Shown one piece after another: positions 55,109 to 63,659 of a DNA stretch of 64,000 nucleotides (the stretch's first letter is position 1; every line of letters starts with the position of its first letter). The stretch comes from Photobacterium sp. GJ3 (GTDB taxonomy: Bacteria; Pseudomonadota; Gammaproteobacteria; Enterobacterales; Vibrionaceae). Position numbers and translations under genes: made by a program. Below the pieces are notes generated by a model. That model had not been told where the DNA came from. It saw only the letters and a list, made by a program, of their open reading frames with translations, and made no database searches. The stretch is from NCBI RefSeq assembly GCF_018199995.1, contig NZ_CP073578.1, positions 1,302,001 through 1,366,000 of the forward strand, read 5' to 3'.

Positions 55109-55771
55109 ATGATGATTCATCGAAAAGGGTGTCTGATACGCTCAGTTGCGTGGTTGTCTGGCGTGTTCATTTCCGCGGGCGTTGCTGCGCAAAATGACGC
55201 TTTTCATTTAAAAGTGACTGAAATCTCTGCTCAGGAATTTCAGCAATATCAAGGGCAGGCACCTTCCTATAAGCAACCTGAACTGAAAAAGGTGACCGAT
55301 TATCAGGCAACGCAAAAAGAACTCGGGAATCGGTTCAGCCTGAATGAAACGCTGGTGATTCAGGACTCCCTTGGGGAAGTGGTACGAGAAGAATCCTATT
55401 TTGAGGATGAATGTCAGTTTAATGCTTATTATCCGGTTGAAGAGATCATCTTTTTCACCTGCGGCCATGAAGCTGATACGTTGATTTCTCTTCAGACTGG
55501 CGAGGATTTACGCGGAAATCCGGAGCGAGCTGTTTATTCTCCGAATCATCAATACAGGTACATTGATGATTACAATGGGCAAGATAGTGAGCACTTTCTC
55601 CAGAAAAAGGTTGATCAGGAATGGGTGGATGTTTACGGGCATCATGAAAATGAAACTATGACGTTGTGGTGGGCAACCGAATTGACCTGGCTCAACGAGC
55701 AATCTTTTATTTTTAAGAAACCTTCCAATTCAGATTCAACATTGACCGAGTATTATCACGCGAAGTTTTGA
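55109..55771 (+). CDS. Hypothetical secreted protein
   Basis: A 220-residue protein with a signal peptide ('SVAWLSGVFISAGVAAQ'). Two Cys ('DECQFNAYYP' and 'IIFFTCGHEAD') could form a disulfide. It is rich in acidic and aromatic residues with beta-propeller-like fragments such as 'YSPNHQYRYIDDYNG'. No family was recognised. The start could be any of the ATGs at 55109, 55112 or 55115 after AAGGAAGG. Confidence 0.65.
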   Translation: MMIHRKGCLIRSVAWLSGVFISAGVAAQNDAFHLKVTEISAQEFQQYQGQAPSYKQPELKKVTDYQATQKELGNRFSLNETLVIQDSLGEVVREESYFEDECQFNAYYPVEEIIFFTCGHEADTLISLQTGEDLRGNPERAVYSPNHQYRYIDDYNGQDSEHFLQKKVDQEWVDVYGHHENETMTLWWATELTWLNEQSFIFKKPSNSDSTLTEYYHAKF

Positions 55772-55820
55772 TCGAACTCATCCAATCCGCAGGGACAGGT
55801 GCGTCAGGGAAGACCACGAC

Positions 55821-56813
55821 ATGCAAGATGAAACCATCACGGATATTCTCCGGTTCTGGCCGAAAATATCGGGTGTGCAATCAGTGCACCCGGTTGCTTT
55901 GGGGGCAACCAATCGGATTTATCATGTAGCGGGTACAGAAAACTATTTTCTGAAACAGTATCAAACGCAAGATGCGGCTAAGGTGCAACGGGAGCATCAG
56001 GTGATATCACACTTATCGCAAATTCTGCCTGAAGTGATTGCACCAATGCCGACACAAACTGGGGCCGGGGAGCGTTTCGTTCAGGTTCATGGGGATCTGT
56101 ATGCATTATTTCCCCAGGCAACGGGTCAACTGATTCCAACGGCGCAGCTGACCTGTCGGCATGCCAGTGCAGCGGGGAAGATGCTGGGTCGACTGCATCA
56201 CTGTTTGCGGGACTATCCGGCCGAAGGGTTCCCGACAATCCCATTAGAATGGGACAACCAGCAATGGTGTCAGCGGTTGGAGCGGGTCATTGCCTTGATT
56301 CAGGCACAATCTGTGTTGCAGCAAGTCGATCACTGGGCGCTTCGCCGTGCAACCCAGCAAAAGCAATTTCTTCAGTGTACAGGACCGGTTTCGTCGTATC
56401 AGCCGCACTCACGTTTTCAGCTGATCCATGGGGATTACCATCAATACAATGTGTTTTTCGGTTTGGACAGTCAGGTTACTGGCATCATTGATTGGGATTT
56501 ATTGATGCAAATGCCACCTGGTTACGAGGTGGCGCGTGCCTGTACCTATTTGTTTCAGATGCGTGTGAAGGAAAGTCTCTGTTTGATTCAAGCCTATTTG
56601 AAAGAGAACCCACTCACCGATGATGAACTACTGGACGGTGCCAACTGTTGGGGCATTTTTGCTGACCGCCATCTCTGGCCTCTGGAAGCCGTTTATCTTC
56701 ATCAGAATCTTGCTGCGGCGAAGTTCATCCCGCAGCAGGATTTCGAACCCTGGGAGGCCCGCTGGCGGCCGGTTGAAACAATACTCAGAGCACACAGTAT
56801 TGATGAGAGATAA
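55821..56813 (+). CDS. APH-fold phosphotransferase
   Basis: A 330-residue aminoglycoside-phosphotransferase/homoserine-kinase-like enzyme. The catalytic loop is 'LIHGDYHQYNVFF' (about 201-213), the metal-binding Asp224 is in 'GIIDWDLL', and 'GATNRIYHV' is the nucleotide loop. It could phosphorylate a small metabolite or a drug, but the substrate cannot be read from sequence. It lies 16 bases before a nucleotidyltransferase gene. Confidence 0.85.
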   Translation: MQDETITDILRFWPKISGVQSVHPVALGATNRIYHVAGTENYFLKQYQTQDAAKVQREHQVISHLSQILPEVIAPMPTQTGAGERFVQVHGDLYALFPQATGQLIPTAQLTCRHASAAGKMLGRLHHCLRDYPAEGFPTIPLEWDNQQWCQRLERVIALIQAQSVLQQVDHWALRRATQQKQFLQCTGPVSSYQPHSRFQLIHGDYHQYNVFFGLDSQVTGIIDWDLLMQMPPGYEVARACTYLFQMRVKESLCLIQAYLKENPLTDDELLDGANCWGIFADRHLWPLEAVYLHQNLAAAKFIPQQDFEPWEARWRPVETILRAHSIDER

Positions 56814-56829
56814 TTGAGGAGGAAAGGGT

Positions 56830-57384
56830 TTGGCAACCGAAAATGATCTCGTCGATTTACCCATTCAGCAGCAATGGGTCAACAGTGCGATTCAGGCGTT
56901 TGCGCCGGAATCTGATGTGGTCGCAGCAGTCCTAGTGGGGTCGCTTGCGAGTGGCAAAGGCGATCGGGTGTCGGATGCAGATGTACTTGTGTTTACGCAG
57001 CACGGTTTTCATCGCCGCAGTGGGCCTTGTTACCAGAGGTTTGAAACCGATAAAGATATTTTTTATCAGCTGGCTGGTGAACATCAGGGCAACGCCTGCT
57101 TCAAAAAGTATATTTTTGGCGATTTAACCAGCGCAGAAATCCATTGTGTTGATCTCACTGAGCCTTTCGAACTCTCTCAACCCTGTAAAATCCTCTTTGA
57201 TAAGACAGGTATTGTTCTGACGAAAATGTCAGATAAGCCTGCACCAAGCCATGAAAATTTTCCGGTTTATACTCAAGGAGATGATGGCTTGATTTGGGAA
57301 CTGTTTGACTGCATCAAATGGCTGAGCCGTGGCAATACAGCTCTGGCGAAAGATTACTTAAAGAAGCTGAGCGAGCAATTTTAA
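56830..57384 (+). CDS. Nucleotidyltransferase-fold protein
   Basis: A 184-residue protein of the polymerase-beta-like superfamily. 'VGSLASGKGDRVSDADVLVF' supplies Gly37-Ser38 and the metal-binding Asp49 and Asp51. The C-terminal part is helical. The start is TTG, supported by a strong GAGGAGG ribosome site. The pairing with a kinase-like gene recalls aminoglycoside-modifying pairs, but no such role is shown. Confidence 0.82.
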   Translation: MATENDLVDLPIQQQWVNSAIQAFAPESDVVAAVLVGSLASGKGDRVSDADVLVFTQHGFHRRSGPCYQRFETDKDIFYQLAGEHQGNACFKKYIFGDLTSAEIHCVDLTEPFELSQPCKILFDKTGIVLTKMSDKPAPSHENFPVYTQGDDGLIWELFDCIKWLSRGNTALAKDYLKKLSEQF

Positions 57385-57462
57385 AGACGCCAGCAGCGCT
57401 CATCTGAGTTCTTGATCAAGGACTCAGGACAATCCGAAAACCTGAGAATGGGGAGCACAATC

Positions 57463-58142
57463 ATGGAAACGATTTTCATCACCGGCGCGTCGCGGGGCAT
57501 TGGTCTGGCGCTGACCCAAGCGTTTCTGTCAAGGGGGATAAAGTGATCGCGACCTATCGTGGTCAGCTTAGTCCTGCACTGGAAGATTTATCCAGTTCAG
57601 CAAATTTATATCTGCACCCGCTGGAAGTGACCGATGAGAAGGCGGTACAGTCATTCGCGGCTTCCATTGCGGATCATATCGATGTGCTGATCAACAATGC
57701 GGGTGTGATTGGACCGGAAGACCAGAGTCTGACCCAAGTGACAGAGAAAGACTGGCTGGAAACTTTTGCGGTGAATACCATTGCACCGCTGAGCATCAGC
57801 CGCGCATTCTTACCGCATCTGAAACGTTCTGAACGCCCGCGGATTGTGACCATTTCCAGCATGATGGGATCGCTCAGTGATGAAGGGACGGGCATGTATG
57901 CTTACCGGAGTTCAAAAGCTGCGGTCAACAAAGTGATGCAGGTGCTGTCACTGGAATTACGCGAGGATGGAATTACGGTGTGTCCTGTTCATCCGGGCTG
58001 GGTGCAAACAGACATGGGCGGTGCTAATGCGGAAATCACCCCACAAGCCAGTGTGGCTGGCATCATTGCGCTGGTGGATAAACTCACGCTGGACATGAGC
58101 GGTCAGTTTTACACCTGGGAAGGGAAAGAGCACCCTTGGTAA
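57463..58142 (+). pseudogene. SDR oxidoreductase with frameshift at a G run
   Basis: An ATG at 57463 starts 'METIFITGASRGIGLALTQA', the NAD-binding Rossmann motif of short-chain dehydrogenases, but the frame stops at 57548. Another frame from 57543 continues 'VIATYRGQLSPALEDLSSS' with 'LINNAG', catalytic Ser in 'TISSMMGS' and 'YAYRSSKAAVNK'. The frames join at GGGGG (57533-57537). One extra G gives an intact protein of about 226 residues of the C-factor-like type. Ribosome site GGGGAG. Confidence 0.88.
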
Positions 58143-58282
58143 TGATTGTGTGCGCTATGCAGTCAATTGACATTGTGACTGCCCGGTACACTGGCAAGGA
58201 TTGAGAAAGCGACTTTACTGAAGTCAGTCAGGTCGTTTTTGAATGTGAAAACTGTCATTGGATCTTGTTCAGGAGTGTTGCG

Positions 58283-58648
58283 ATGAACTCTCTTTTTCGT
58301 GCCGGACATAATATTGCCATGAAAATTCCAACTCACGAATACGCCCAAACCGTATCGTTTTACCGGGATGTTCTGGCTTTGCCCGAAATTGAAAGGGCGC
58401 AGGAAAGCGATACACCACGATTTCAGTTCGGGGATAAAGTGCTCTGGCTGGATAATGTTCCGGGCATCAGTCAGGCTGAAATCTGGCTTGAAATCGTGAC
58501 ACATGATCTGCACGCCGCCGCAGATTATCTGCAAAACAATCAAGTCATCCGGCGAGATGAAATCGAAGCCTTGCCTGAAGGATTTGCAGCCTTCTGGGTT
58601 GCAAATCCTGCCAACATCATTCATTTGGTTTCTCAGTCAGATGGCTAG
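58283..58648 (+). CDS. VOC (glyoxalase/bleomycin-resistance) superfamily protein
   Basis: A 121-residue protein with the VOC betaalphabetabetabeta pattern ('AQTVSFYRDVLALPEIER' and 'AAFWVANPANIIHLVS'). VOC proteins bind metal or small ligands. Metal ligands cannot be assigned with confidence. The ATG at 58283 follows AGGAG. Confidence 0.8.
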   Translation: MNSLFRAGHNIAMKIPTHEYAQTVSFYRDVLALPEIERAQESDTPRFQFGDKVLWLDNVPGISQAEIWLEIVTHDLHAAADYLQNNQVIRRDEIEALPEGFAAFWVANPANIIHLVSQSDG

Positions 58649-58736
58649 CAGAGAGCGAGCACGGGTTTTTCGACTCGCTTGAAAGCGCGGGTCGTTGCAG
58701 GCATGATGCTTCTTTTCAGTTTTGGAGCAAACGCTC

Positions 58737-59084
58737 ATGGTTGTCTGGCCTGCAATCCTCAAATACGACGGTGACCCAGAATTGTTTTATCTGCCGGCTC
58801 TGCAAAGCTGGCAGGAAGATGAAGATTTACACTTACTGGGATTTCAGCCGGAAGACCGATTGATTGATTCGGCGGGGCAGGTCTTTGCGATGCACTGGAA
58901 AAAAGGGCGGCCTGTTGAGTTGGTGAAAGCAGTTGCAGAGATTCCCCTGACGGAACTGTGTGAGATGATTCAGTCTCACCAGTCCAGTCAGGGGGCATGT
59001 TGCGCTGCAAAAGTCAGTTTCCGAACCACGGCTGAAGCCATCCGTGCCGTTGGCATCACTTGCCAGATGGCTCAGGCAGAATGA
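58737..59084 (+). CDS. DUF4144-like protein
   Basis: A 115-residue protein opening 'VVWPAILKYDGDPELFYLP' with 'RLIDSAGQVFAMHW' and 'EMIQSHQSSQGACCAAKV'. This fits my recollection of DUF4144, mostly a vibrio/photobacterium family. The ATG at 58737 follows GGAG; an in-frame TTG at 58722 is rejected. It converges on the lipoprotein gene with no spacer. Confidence 0.65.
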   Translation: MVVWPAILKYDGDPELFYLPALQSWQEDEDLHLLGFQPEDRLIDSAGQVFAMHWKKGRPVELVKAVAEIPLTELCEMIQSHQSSQGACCAAKVSFRTTAEAIRAVGITCQMAQAE

Positions 59085-59684
59085 TTATTCCCAGCCAAAG
59101 ACGGCATCGAAGGTCTGACAGTTACTGACCAGCGATTCCGTACCTTCAAGATAGAGTTGCTGTTCGGCGGAGACAGGATAAGTCAGCCATTCAGAACACT
59201 GTGCGCTCTGACCATTGCCAATCACCAGTTTGCTGCCTGGGGTTAATTCACAGCGGGTCATTTTGTCCAGCGGCGACCATTGATAGCAGATTTCATAACC
59301 CTCCCGATACTGGGCAACTTTGCCGTTTGGCTGGCTGGTCGCCCACCAGGCACCAAACTGACTGTTTGGGTTGGTGCTGTTCCAGGCGCGGTAAATGGTC
59401 AGCGCTTCGCCATCTTTTACTTCATACACCTGTCCCTGACACAGCTTGCCTTGATTGGGTTCGCCGATGGCGTTGGTCAGTAAAGCGGGATCATCGACGG
59501 CAACTAATTTGCTGGCCCATGCAGCAGGGGGCTGTGTGGTTCCGATACACTGGCTGGTATCCAGAATGGTTTGTGTTGCCTGCGCAGCACTCGCCTGAGG
59601 GTTGGTGCTTTCCATCGTCGATGTACAGGCCGTTAAACTCAGTGTGGCAAAGATAACCGTGGTGAACGAGAGGTTTGTTTTCAT
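59085..59684 (-). CDS. Hypothetical lipoprotein
   Basis: A 199-residue lipoprotein (lipobox 'LTAC', Cys20) with seven further Cys and a Trp-rich core ('FGAWWATSQPNGKVAQYREG'). No known family was recognised. AAGGAACAGC precedes the ATG. It converges head-on with the DUF4144-like gene. Confidence 0.75.
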   Translation of the reverse strand: MKTNLSFTTVIFATLSLTACTSTMESTNPQASAAQATQTILDTSQCIGTTQPPAAWASKLVAVDDPALLTNAIGEPNQGKLCQGQVYEVKDGEALTIYRAWNSTNPNSQFGAWWATSQPNGKVAQYREGYEICYQWSPLDKMTRCELTPGSKLVIGNGQSAQCSEWLTYPVSAEQQLYLEGTESLVSNCQTFDAVFGWE

Positions 59685-59832
59685 CGCTGTTCCTTGTGAG
59701 GGTCTGATTTCCTTATGAATCTATTATCGTATCGGAATGTGGCCTTTTGACATGGCGTCGATTGCAAACCTGACTTTTGGGAAGCAGTTAACAATTTTCA
59801 TGTAAGGCGCAAAATAGAGGGGATAACCAAAG

Positions 59833-59857
59833 AAAACCGGAACCTGAGGTTCCGGTT
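59833..59857 (-). terminator. Terminator of the bactofilin group
   Basis: On the minus strand AACCGGAACC-TCA-GGTTCCGGTT is followed by TTCTTT. It lies 35 bases past the bactofilin stop codon. Confidence 0.85.
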
Positions 59858-59891
59858 GAGAATGTGAGGAGCAGAAGATCAGGCGCTGGAT

Positions 59892-60476
59892 TTATTTCCG
59901 GGCATTCGCTTGTTTTTTTGCATCAGTCACCGGGGTTGTTGCTGATGCAGTGCCTGATTTATGACCTGCAGCGCTGACTGTACCGCTCGGTGTTGTTTTA
60001 TCCGTATTTGCAGCTTCGGCTGCTTTTAAAGGCGTTGGCGCAGGTGTTGCGGACTTTTGGTTTTCTGTTGATGCTGACTCGCCTTTCGCTGAAGTTTCTT
60101 TGTCGATGGTCACGACTTTTTCTTCATCTGCCGGATGGGTTTGACCCAGGAAGCAGCCACCACGTTCAATACAGATGTCGTTGGTGTAAATCACACCTTT
60201 GGCTTTACCTTTCTCCAGAATTTCGATGCTGTCGGCATGGCAGGCACCTTCGTGAAGACCGTTGATCACTACTTTGTTGGCATAGATCTCACCAGAAACG
60301 CGTCCGGTTGCACTGATAGACAACGTCATTTCAGTACGGATACGACCTTCAACGTAGCCATCCACCTGGATGTTGCCGCTTAATTCGATATCCCCTTTGA
60401 AGGAACAGCCTTGTGCAATGATAGTTGCAGTTGAGTGCTTGCCTGTGCTTCCAGCACTTTTACTAAAGAGTCCCAT
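59892..60476 (-). CDS. Bactofilin (polymer-forming cytoskeletal protein)
   Basis: A 194-residue bactofilin. The beta-helix core spans about 17-118 with repeating 'IELSGNIQVDGYVEGRI', 'ATGRVSGEIYANKVVINGLH' and 'CHADSIEILEKGKAKGVIYT'. A 75-residue Ala/Thr/Lys-rich disordered tail follows. Bactofilins form non-polar filaments that localise cell-wall enzymes. The ATG follows GAGAGGAGC. The first 97 bases overlap the 3' end of the M23 peptidase gene, so translation is coupled. Confidence 0.92.
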   Translation of the reverse strand: MGLFSKSAGSTGKHSTATIIAQGCSFKGDIELSGNIQVDGYVEGRIRTEMTLSISATGRVSGEIYANKVVINGLHEGACHADSIEILEKGKAKGVIYTNDICIERGGCFLGQTHPADEEKVVTIDKETSAKGESASTENQKSATPAPTPLKAAEAANTDKTTPSGTVSAAGHKSGTASATTPVTDAKKQANARK

Positions 60477-61330
60477 TGGATGCTCCTCTCATGGTTAAAC
60501 AGATAGTCAAAGTTATCGGGCCCCCATTTCATAAAGTATTGAGGGTTTAACGCCCGACCCAGAAAACGAACCTCATAGTGGAGATGGGGGCCAGTTGAGG
60601 TACCACTGTTGCCGGATAGCGCAATTAAGTCGCCTTTCCGGACGAAATCCCCGGTTTTGACTTTGAACTTATGCAAATGTGCGTACAAAGTCATGAATCC
60701 ATAGCCGTGGTCAACTTTCAGCAAGTTGCCATAGCCTTTCTTACTTGGACGAACCATTTCGATGACCCCATCTGCCGGAGCATAAACAGGTGTCCCCGTA
60801 CTGGTGCTCAGATCGATCCCGAGGTGGCGACGTTTATTGCCATACACCGGGTGGTTCCTTGAGCCATAGCTGGAGGAAATCCGGCGATAATCTATCGGCG
60901 CGCCATTGGGGATCACTTTGAGCATGGCGACACGTACGGCAGAGTTGAGTGCAGCAGTATCCAGCCGTGTATCCAGCGGCTGTTCCCCTTCACTTTCAAT
61001 GCCCAGTACGTTTTCCAGCTCATTCACCCGACCAGAAATCTGTTCCAGTTCGTAGCGTCGGTCTGCCAGATTCTGCTCGAGAGACTGTCGGTCGCTCTCC
61101 AGACTCTGGATTTCCTCCTTGAGCTCATTGGCGTGACGGCTGATCTGAGTCTTTTCCTGCTGTGACTGATCAACAGCACTCCACAGGTATTTGATGGAAA
61201 ACGCCATCACGACCACAGAAACCATGAACACCAAAAACGTTGCCAGCAGGTTTCGTCTTAAATATTTTCCTAACTGAAAATGGTAAGAACCATTTATCGT
61301 TGATATCGAGATTGTGAGTTGATCTTTCAT
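60380..61330 (-). CDS. M23 peptidase with membrane anchor and coiled coil
   Basis: A 316-residue LytM/M23 protein. A transmembrane segment (about 28-50) is followed by a coiled coil (55-110, 'ELKEEIQSLESDRQSLEQNL') and a LytM domain (about 160-265) with His169 and Asp173 ('RRHLGID'), His218-x-His220 region and 'GPHLHYEVRF' (His249, His251). All zinc ligands are present, so it can be an active endopeptidase. The gene order peptidase-bactofilin with a 97-base overlap matches known LmdC-BacA-type and Csd1-CcmA-type pairs. Confidence 0.92.
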   Translation of the reverse strand: MKDQLTISISTINGSYHFQLGKYLRRNLLATFLVFMVSVVVMAFSIKYLWSAVDQSQQEKTQISRHANELKEEIQSLESDRQSLEQNLADRRYELEQISGRVNELENVLGIESEGEQPLDTRLDTAALNSAVRVAMLKVIPNGAPIDYRRISSSYGSRNHPVYGNKRRHLGIDLSTSTGTPVYAPADGVIEMVRPSKKGYGNLLKVDHGYGFMTLYAHLHKFKVKTGDFVRKGDLIALSGNSGTSTGPHLHYEVRFLGRALNPQYFMKWGPDNFDYLFNHERSIQWDSLVKVLEAQASTQLQLSLHKAVPSKGISN

Positions 61331-61453
61331 TTCGCTAAGCTCATTCGCTTTCTCTAATGCTTAGGCGACAAGCTGGTGGCAGGATTAACCTATATCAGGA
61401 AAGGGTGATGTAAATTTGTGCTCCCTGCCATGCATCATGCAATCTTTGTCCCT

Positions 61454-61765
61454 TCAAGCGATCAAAAAGAAAAAATACAGAAACAGAATAAAAGCCAGAA
61501 GAATGGCGGCCAGCGTCGGATAAATGATGTAGAAATCCCCGCTGCGTCTTGCCCGTTTAAAGCACAGGTAAGCCAACAGTCCGTTGTATCCAAACAACAG
61601 AAAACTGATGGTCGTCCCTGCATTTAACGTCATACTGTCCATGCGCAGCAGAAAATGACTGAGCAGGAAATAATCCAGAACAATCAGCCACAGGAATAAC
61701 TTTTGCAGTCCATCTGGTCGGCGTTCGCGCGGAATCGCGGCAGAAGAAGATGCAGTTTTTTTCAT
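61454..61765 (-). CDS. Small membrane protein of the flagellar motor group
   Basis: A 103-residue protein with a basic cytoplasmic N-terminus ('AIPRERRPDGLQ') and three hydrophobic segments ('LFLWLIVLDYFLLSHFLL', 'TTISFLLFGYNGLLAYLCF', 'LAAILLAFILFLYFFFLIA'). No family is recognised. The ATG at 61765 is preferred over a TTG at 61798 that lies in a hairpin. It sits between motB and the M23 gene on the same strand. Confidence 0.65.
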   Translation of the reverse strand: MKKTASSSAAIPRERRPDGLQKLFLWLIVLDYFLLSHFLLRMDSMTLNAGTTISFLLFGYNGLLAYLCFKRARRSGDFYIIYPTLAAILLAFILFLYFFFLIA

Positions 61766-61789
61766 CGGTAAACTTCGCTCATCGTGAAC

Positions 61790-61815
61790 AGCCGGCAAAG
61801 AAAGTCTTTGCCGGC
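61790..61815 (-). terminator. Hairpin after motB
   Basis: GCCGGCAAAG-AAA-GTCTTTGCCGGC is a near-perfect 10-base stem a few bases past the motB stop. No T run follows in either direction, so it may be an attenuator or RNA-stability element instead of a full terminator. Confidence 0.55.
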
Positions 61816-61822
61816 ATCAGGC

Positions 61823-62787
61823 TTAAGAGTTTTTGACGAAATCCTGTCGAATCACAGGCTGGTTAAATTCAGCATGCTCACGGGCTTGCTGGACTGCCGG
61901 GCCATCCTCTACCTTTGATGGTCCTTTGAACAGGGTTTCCACCATACGGGCGGCAGATGTGGTCAGAACAAAGAGTTCAATCCGACGGTTCTCACTGGCA
62001 TCCGGTTCATTCGGATTCAGTGGGGCCCGATCCGCCATGCCGGCAACCTGCAACACATGATTTTCAGGGGCTCCTCCGGCAATCAGGGTCTGGCGGGCAA
62101 CATTGGCTCGTGACGCAGACAATTCCCAGTTGGATTTTTCACTGCGATTGCGGTTAAAGCGAACCGCATCCGTATGTCCGCTGATGATCAGCGGGTTTTG
62201 GATTTTGTGAAAAATCGGCGCCAGTTCAAGCAGTAAGTCCTCAAAGAAAGGCGTCAGTTCGCTGCTGCCACGATGAAACATGTTCTGCCGATAATCATCT
62301 TGCAGAACGATTCGCAGCCCCTGCGGAGTGACATCAACATGCACATTGCCTTCGGCAGAGGCTTGCTTTGCCAGTTCTTCTACAACTTTTGCTAAAACTT
62401 TCAGTTGTTCCTGTGTGTCATACGTCCCTGAACCAGCGATTCAGTGTATTGGCCGTCGCCATTGCCATCATAGAAAGAGGTGACGGTCATGGCTGCGTCG
62501 TGTGAGCTTAAATCAGACGCCTCACCCCCGAAATCAATCGGGGACATGCTGCTGGAACTGTCAAACGGGTTGCCGACGCCTTGGTCAAACAGGCTTGCAC
62601 TGTTCATGTAAGCCACAATCGCCTTACGCTCTGACTGATCGACAATGGCTAGAATCCAGAGCACCAGAAACAGAGCCATCAGGGCGATCATAAAGTCGGC
62701 AAAAGCCACTTTCCACGCACCCCCATGGCCGACATCATGCTCATTGCGCCGTGCGCGTTTAATGATGATCTGATCGTGCCGTTGCAT
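61823..62787 (-). pseudogene. motB: motB/lafU, stator protein, with frameshift
   Basis: The 5' frame encodes the MotB N-terminus with the plug/TM 'VAFADFMIALMALFLVLWIL' and the essential Asp31, and stops at 62401. A second frame encodes the OmpA-like peptidoglycan-binding domain ('[13 protein letters not shown]' and '[13 protein letters not shown]'). The frames join near 62420-62430, where one base is missing by a CCC (GGG on the minus strand). Correcting it gives about 321 residues. The Asp is of the H+-type. Start overlaps the motA stop (TAATG). Confidence 0.88.
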
Positions 62788-63644
62788 TATGCCTCCTGCT
62801 CAGACAGCCATTTTTCCATGTCATTGAAACTTGGTTTGATGTCCAGCTGAATATGTTTACGGCCTGCGTCAATCGCCAGCAAAGTTGGTTTTTTCGCGAC
62901 GTAAGCAACCAATGTGGCACGAACACACTCGAATGCTGTCATATCACGTTTTACACGCTGAGAAATCGCATTACTGGCCGGGTCCAGCACACAGTAACAA
63001 CCAAAAATACCCAGGAAAGTACCCACCAGTGCGGCGGCAACTTTGTATCCAATTTCAGCGATTGAACCATCAATGAACTGCATGGTGATGATGATGCCCA
63101 TCACGGCAGCCAGAATCCCGAAACCGGGCAGGGCTTCAGCAGTGCGGTGCAGAGAACGGGAAGGCAGCAGCAGGTCGTCTTCAATCGCCATGATTTCCTG
63201 CTCCAGCAGGGCTTCCAGTTCATGGGGAGACATCTGACCCATGGCCATCAGGCGCAGGTTATCGGTAATAAAGGCAATCAGATGATGGTCTTCTTTGATC
63301 AGCGGATAACGCTCGAAGAGCTCACTGTTCTGCGGATCTTCGATGTGGCTGTCGAGTGATTTGAAACCACCGTTGCGGATCGTTTCCAGCAGCAGTTGCA
63401 TCAGCCCCATCAGCTGCATGTAATATTCCTGCTCATTTTTCCGAGGCTTCATAATCTGGCGTAACTGAATCCGCATCTCACGAATCACGTGGGGTGGGTT
63501 ACCGATGATGATTGAGCCCAGTGCTGCACCGGTGATAATGAGAATCTCAGCAGGCTGCCAGATGGCCATCAGCGTACCACCGGCCCAGAGATAACCGCCG
63601 AATACGCAGAGAAGAATGACGATTGCGCCGGTAAATTTTTGCAT
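62787..63644 (-). CDS. motA: Flagellar stator protein MotA/LafT
   Basis: A 285-residue stator subunit with four membrane helices, close to E. coli MotA (295) and longer than Na+-type PomA (about 254). 'IIITGAALGSIIIGNPPHVI' and the cytoplasmic loop 'EDPQNSELFERYPLIKEDH' are followed by 'LPGFGILAAVMGIIITMQFI'. With MotB it forms the proton-driven stator of the second flagellum. Codon overlap with motB (TAATG). Confidence 0.92.
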   Translation of the reverse strand: MQKFTGAIVILLCVFGGYLWAGGTLMAIWQPAEILIITGAALGSIIIGNPPHVIREMRIQLRQIMKPRKNEQEYYMQLMGLMQLLLETIRNGGFKSLDSHIEDPQNSELFERYPLIKEDHHLIAFITDNLRLMAMGQMSPHELEALLEQEIMAIEDDLLLPSRSLHRTAEALPGFGILAAVMGIIITMQFIDGSIAEIGYKVAAALVGTFLGIFGCYCVLDPASNAISQRVKRDMTAFECVRATLVAYVAKKPTLLAIDAGRKHIQLDIKPSFNDMEKWLSEQEA

Positions 63645-63659
63645 TTGAATTTGCTCCTG

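Noticed and set aside
58163..58624. 153-residue minus-strand open frame
   Set aside because: It is fully antisense to the VOC gene, which has a clear ribosome site and fold pattern.
38407..59084. Super-integron cassette array
   Set aside because: Many small same-strand genes suggested cassettes, but no recurring attC-type (RYYYAAC...GTTRRRY) hairpins separate them and no integrase is seen.
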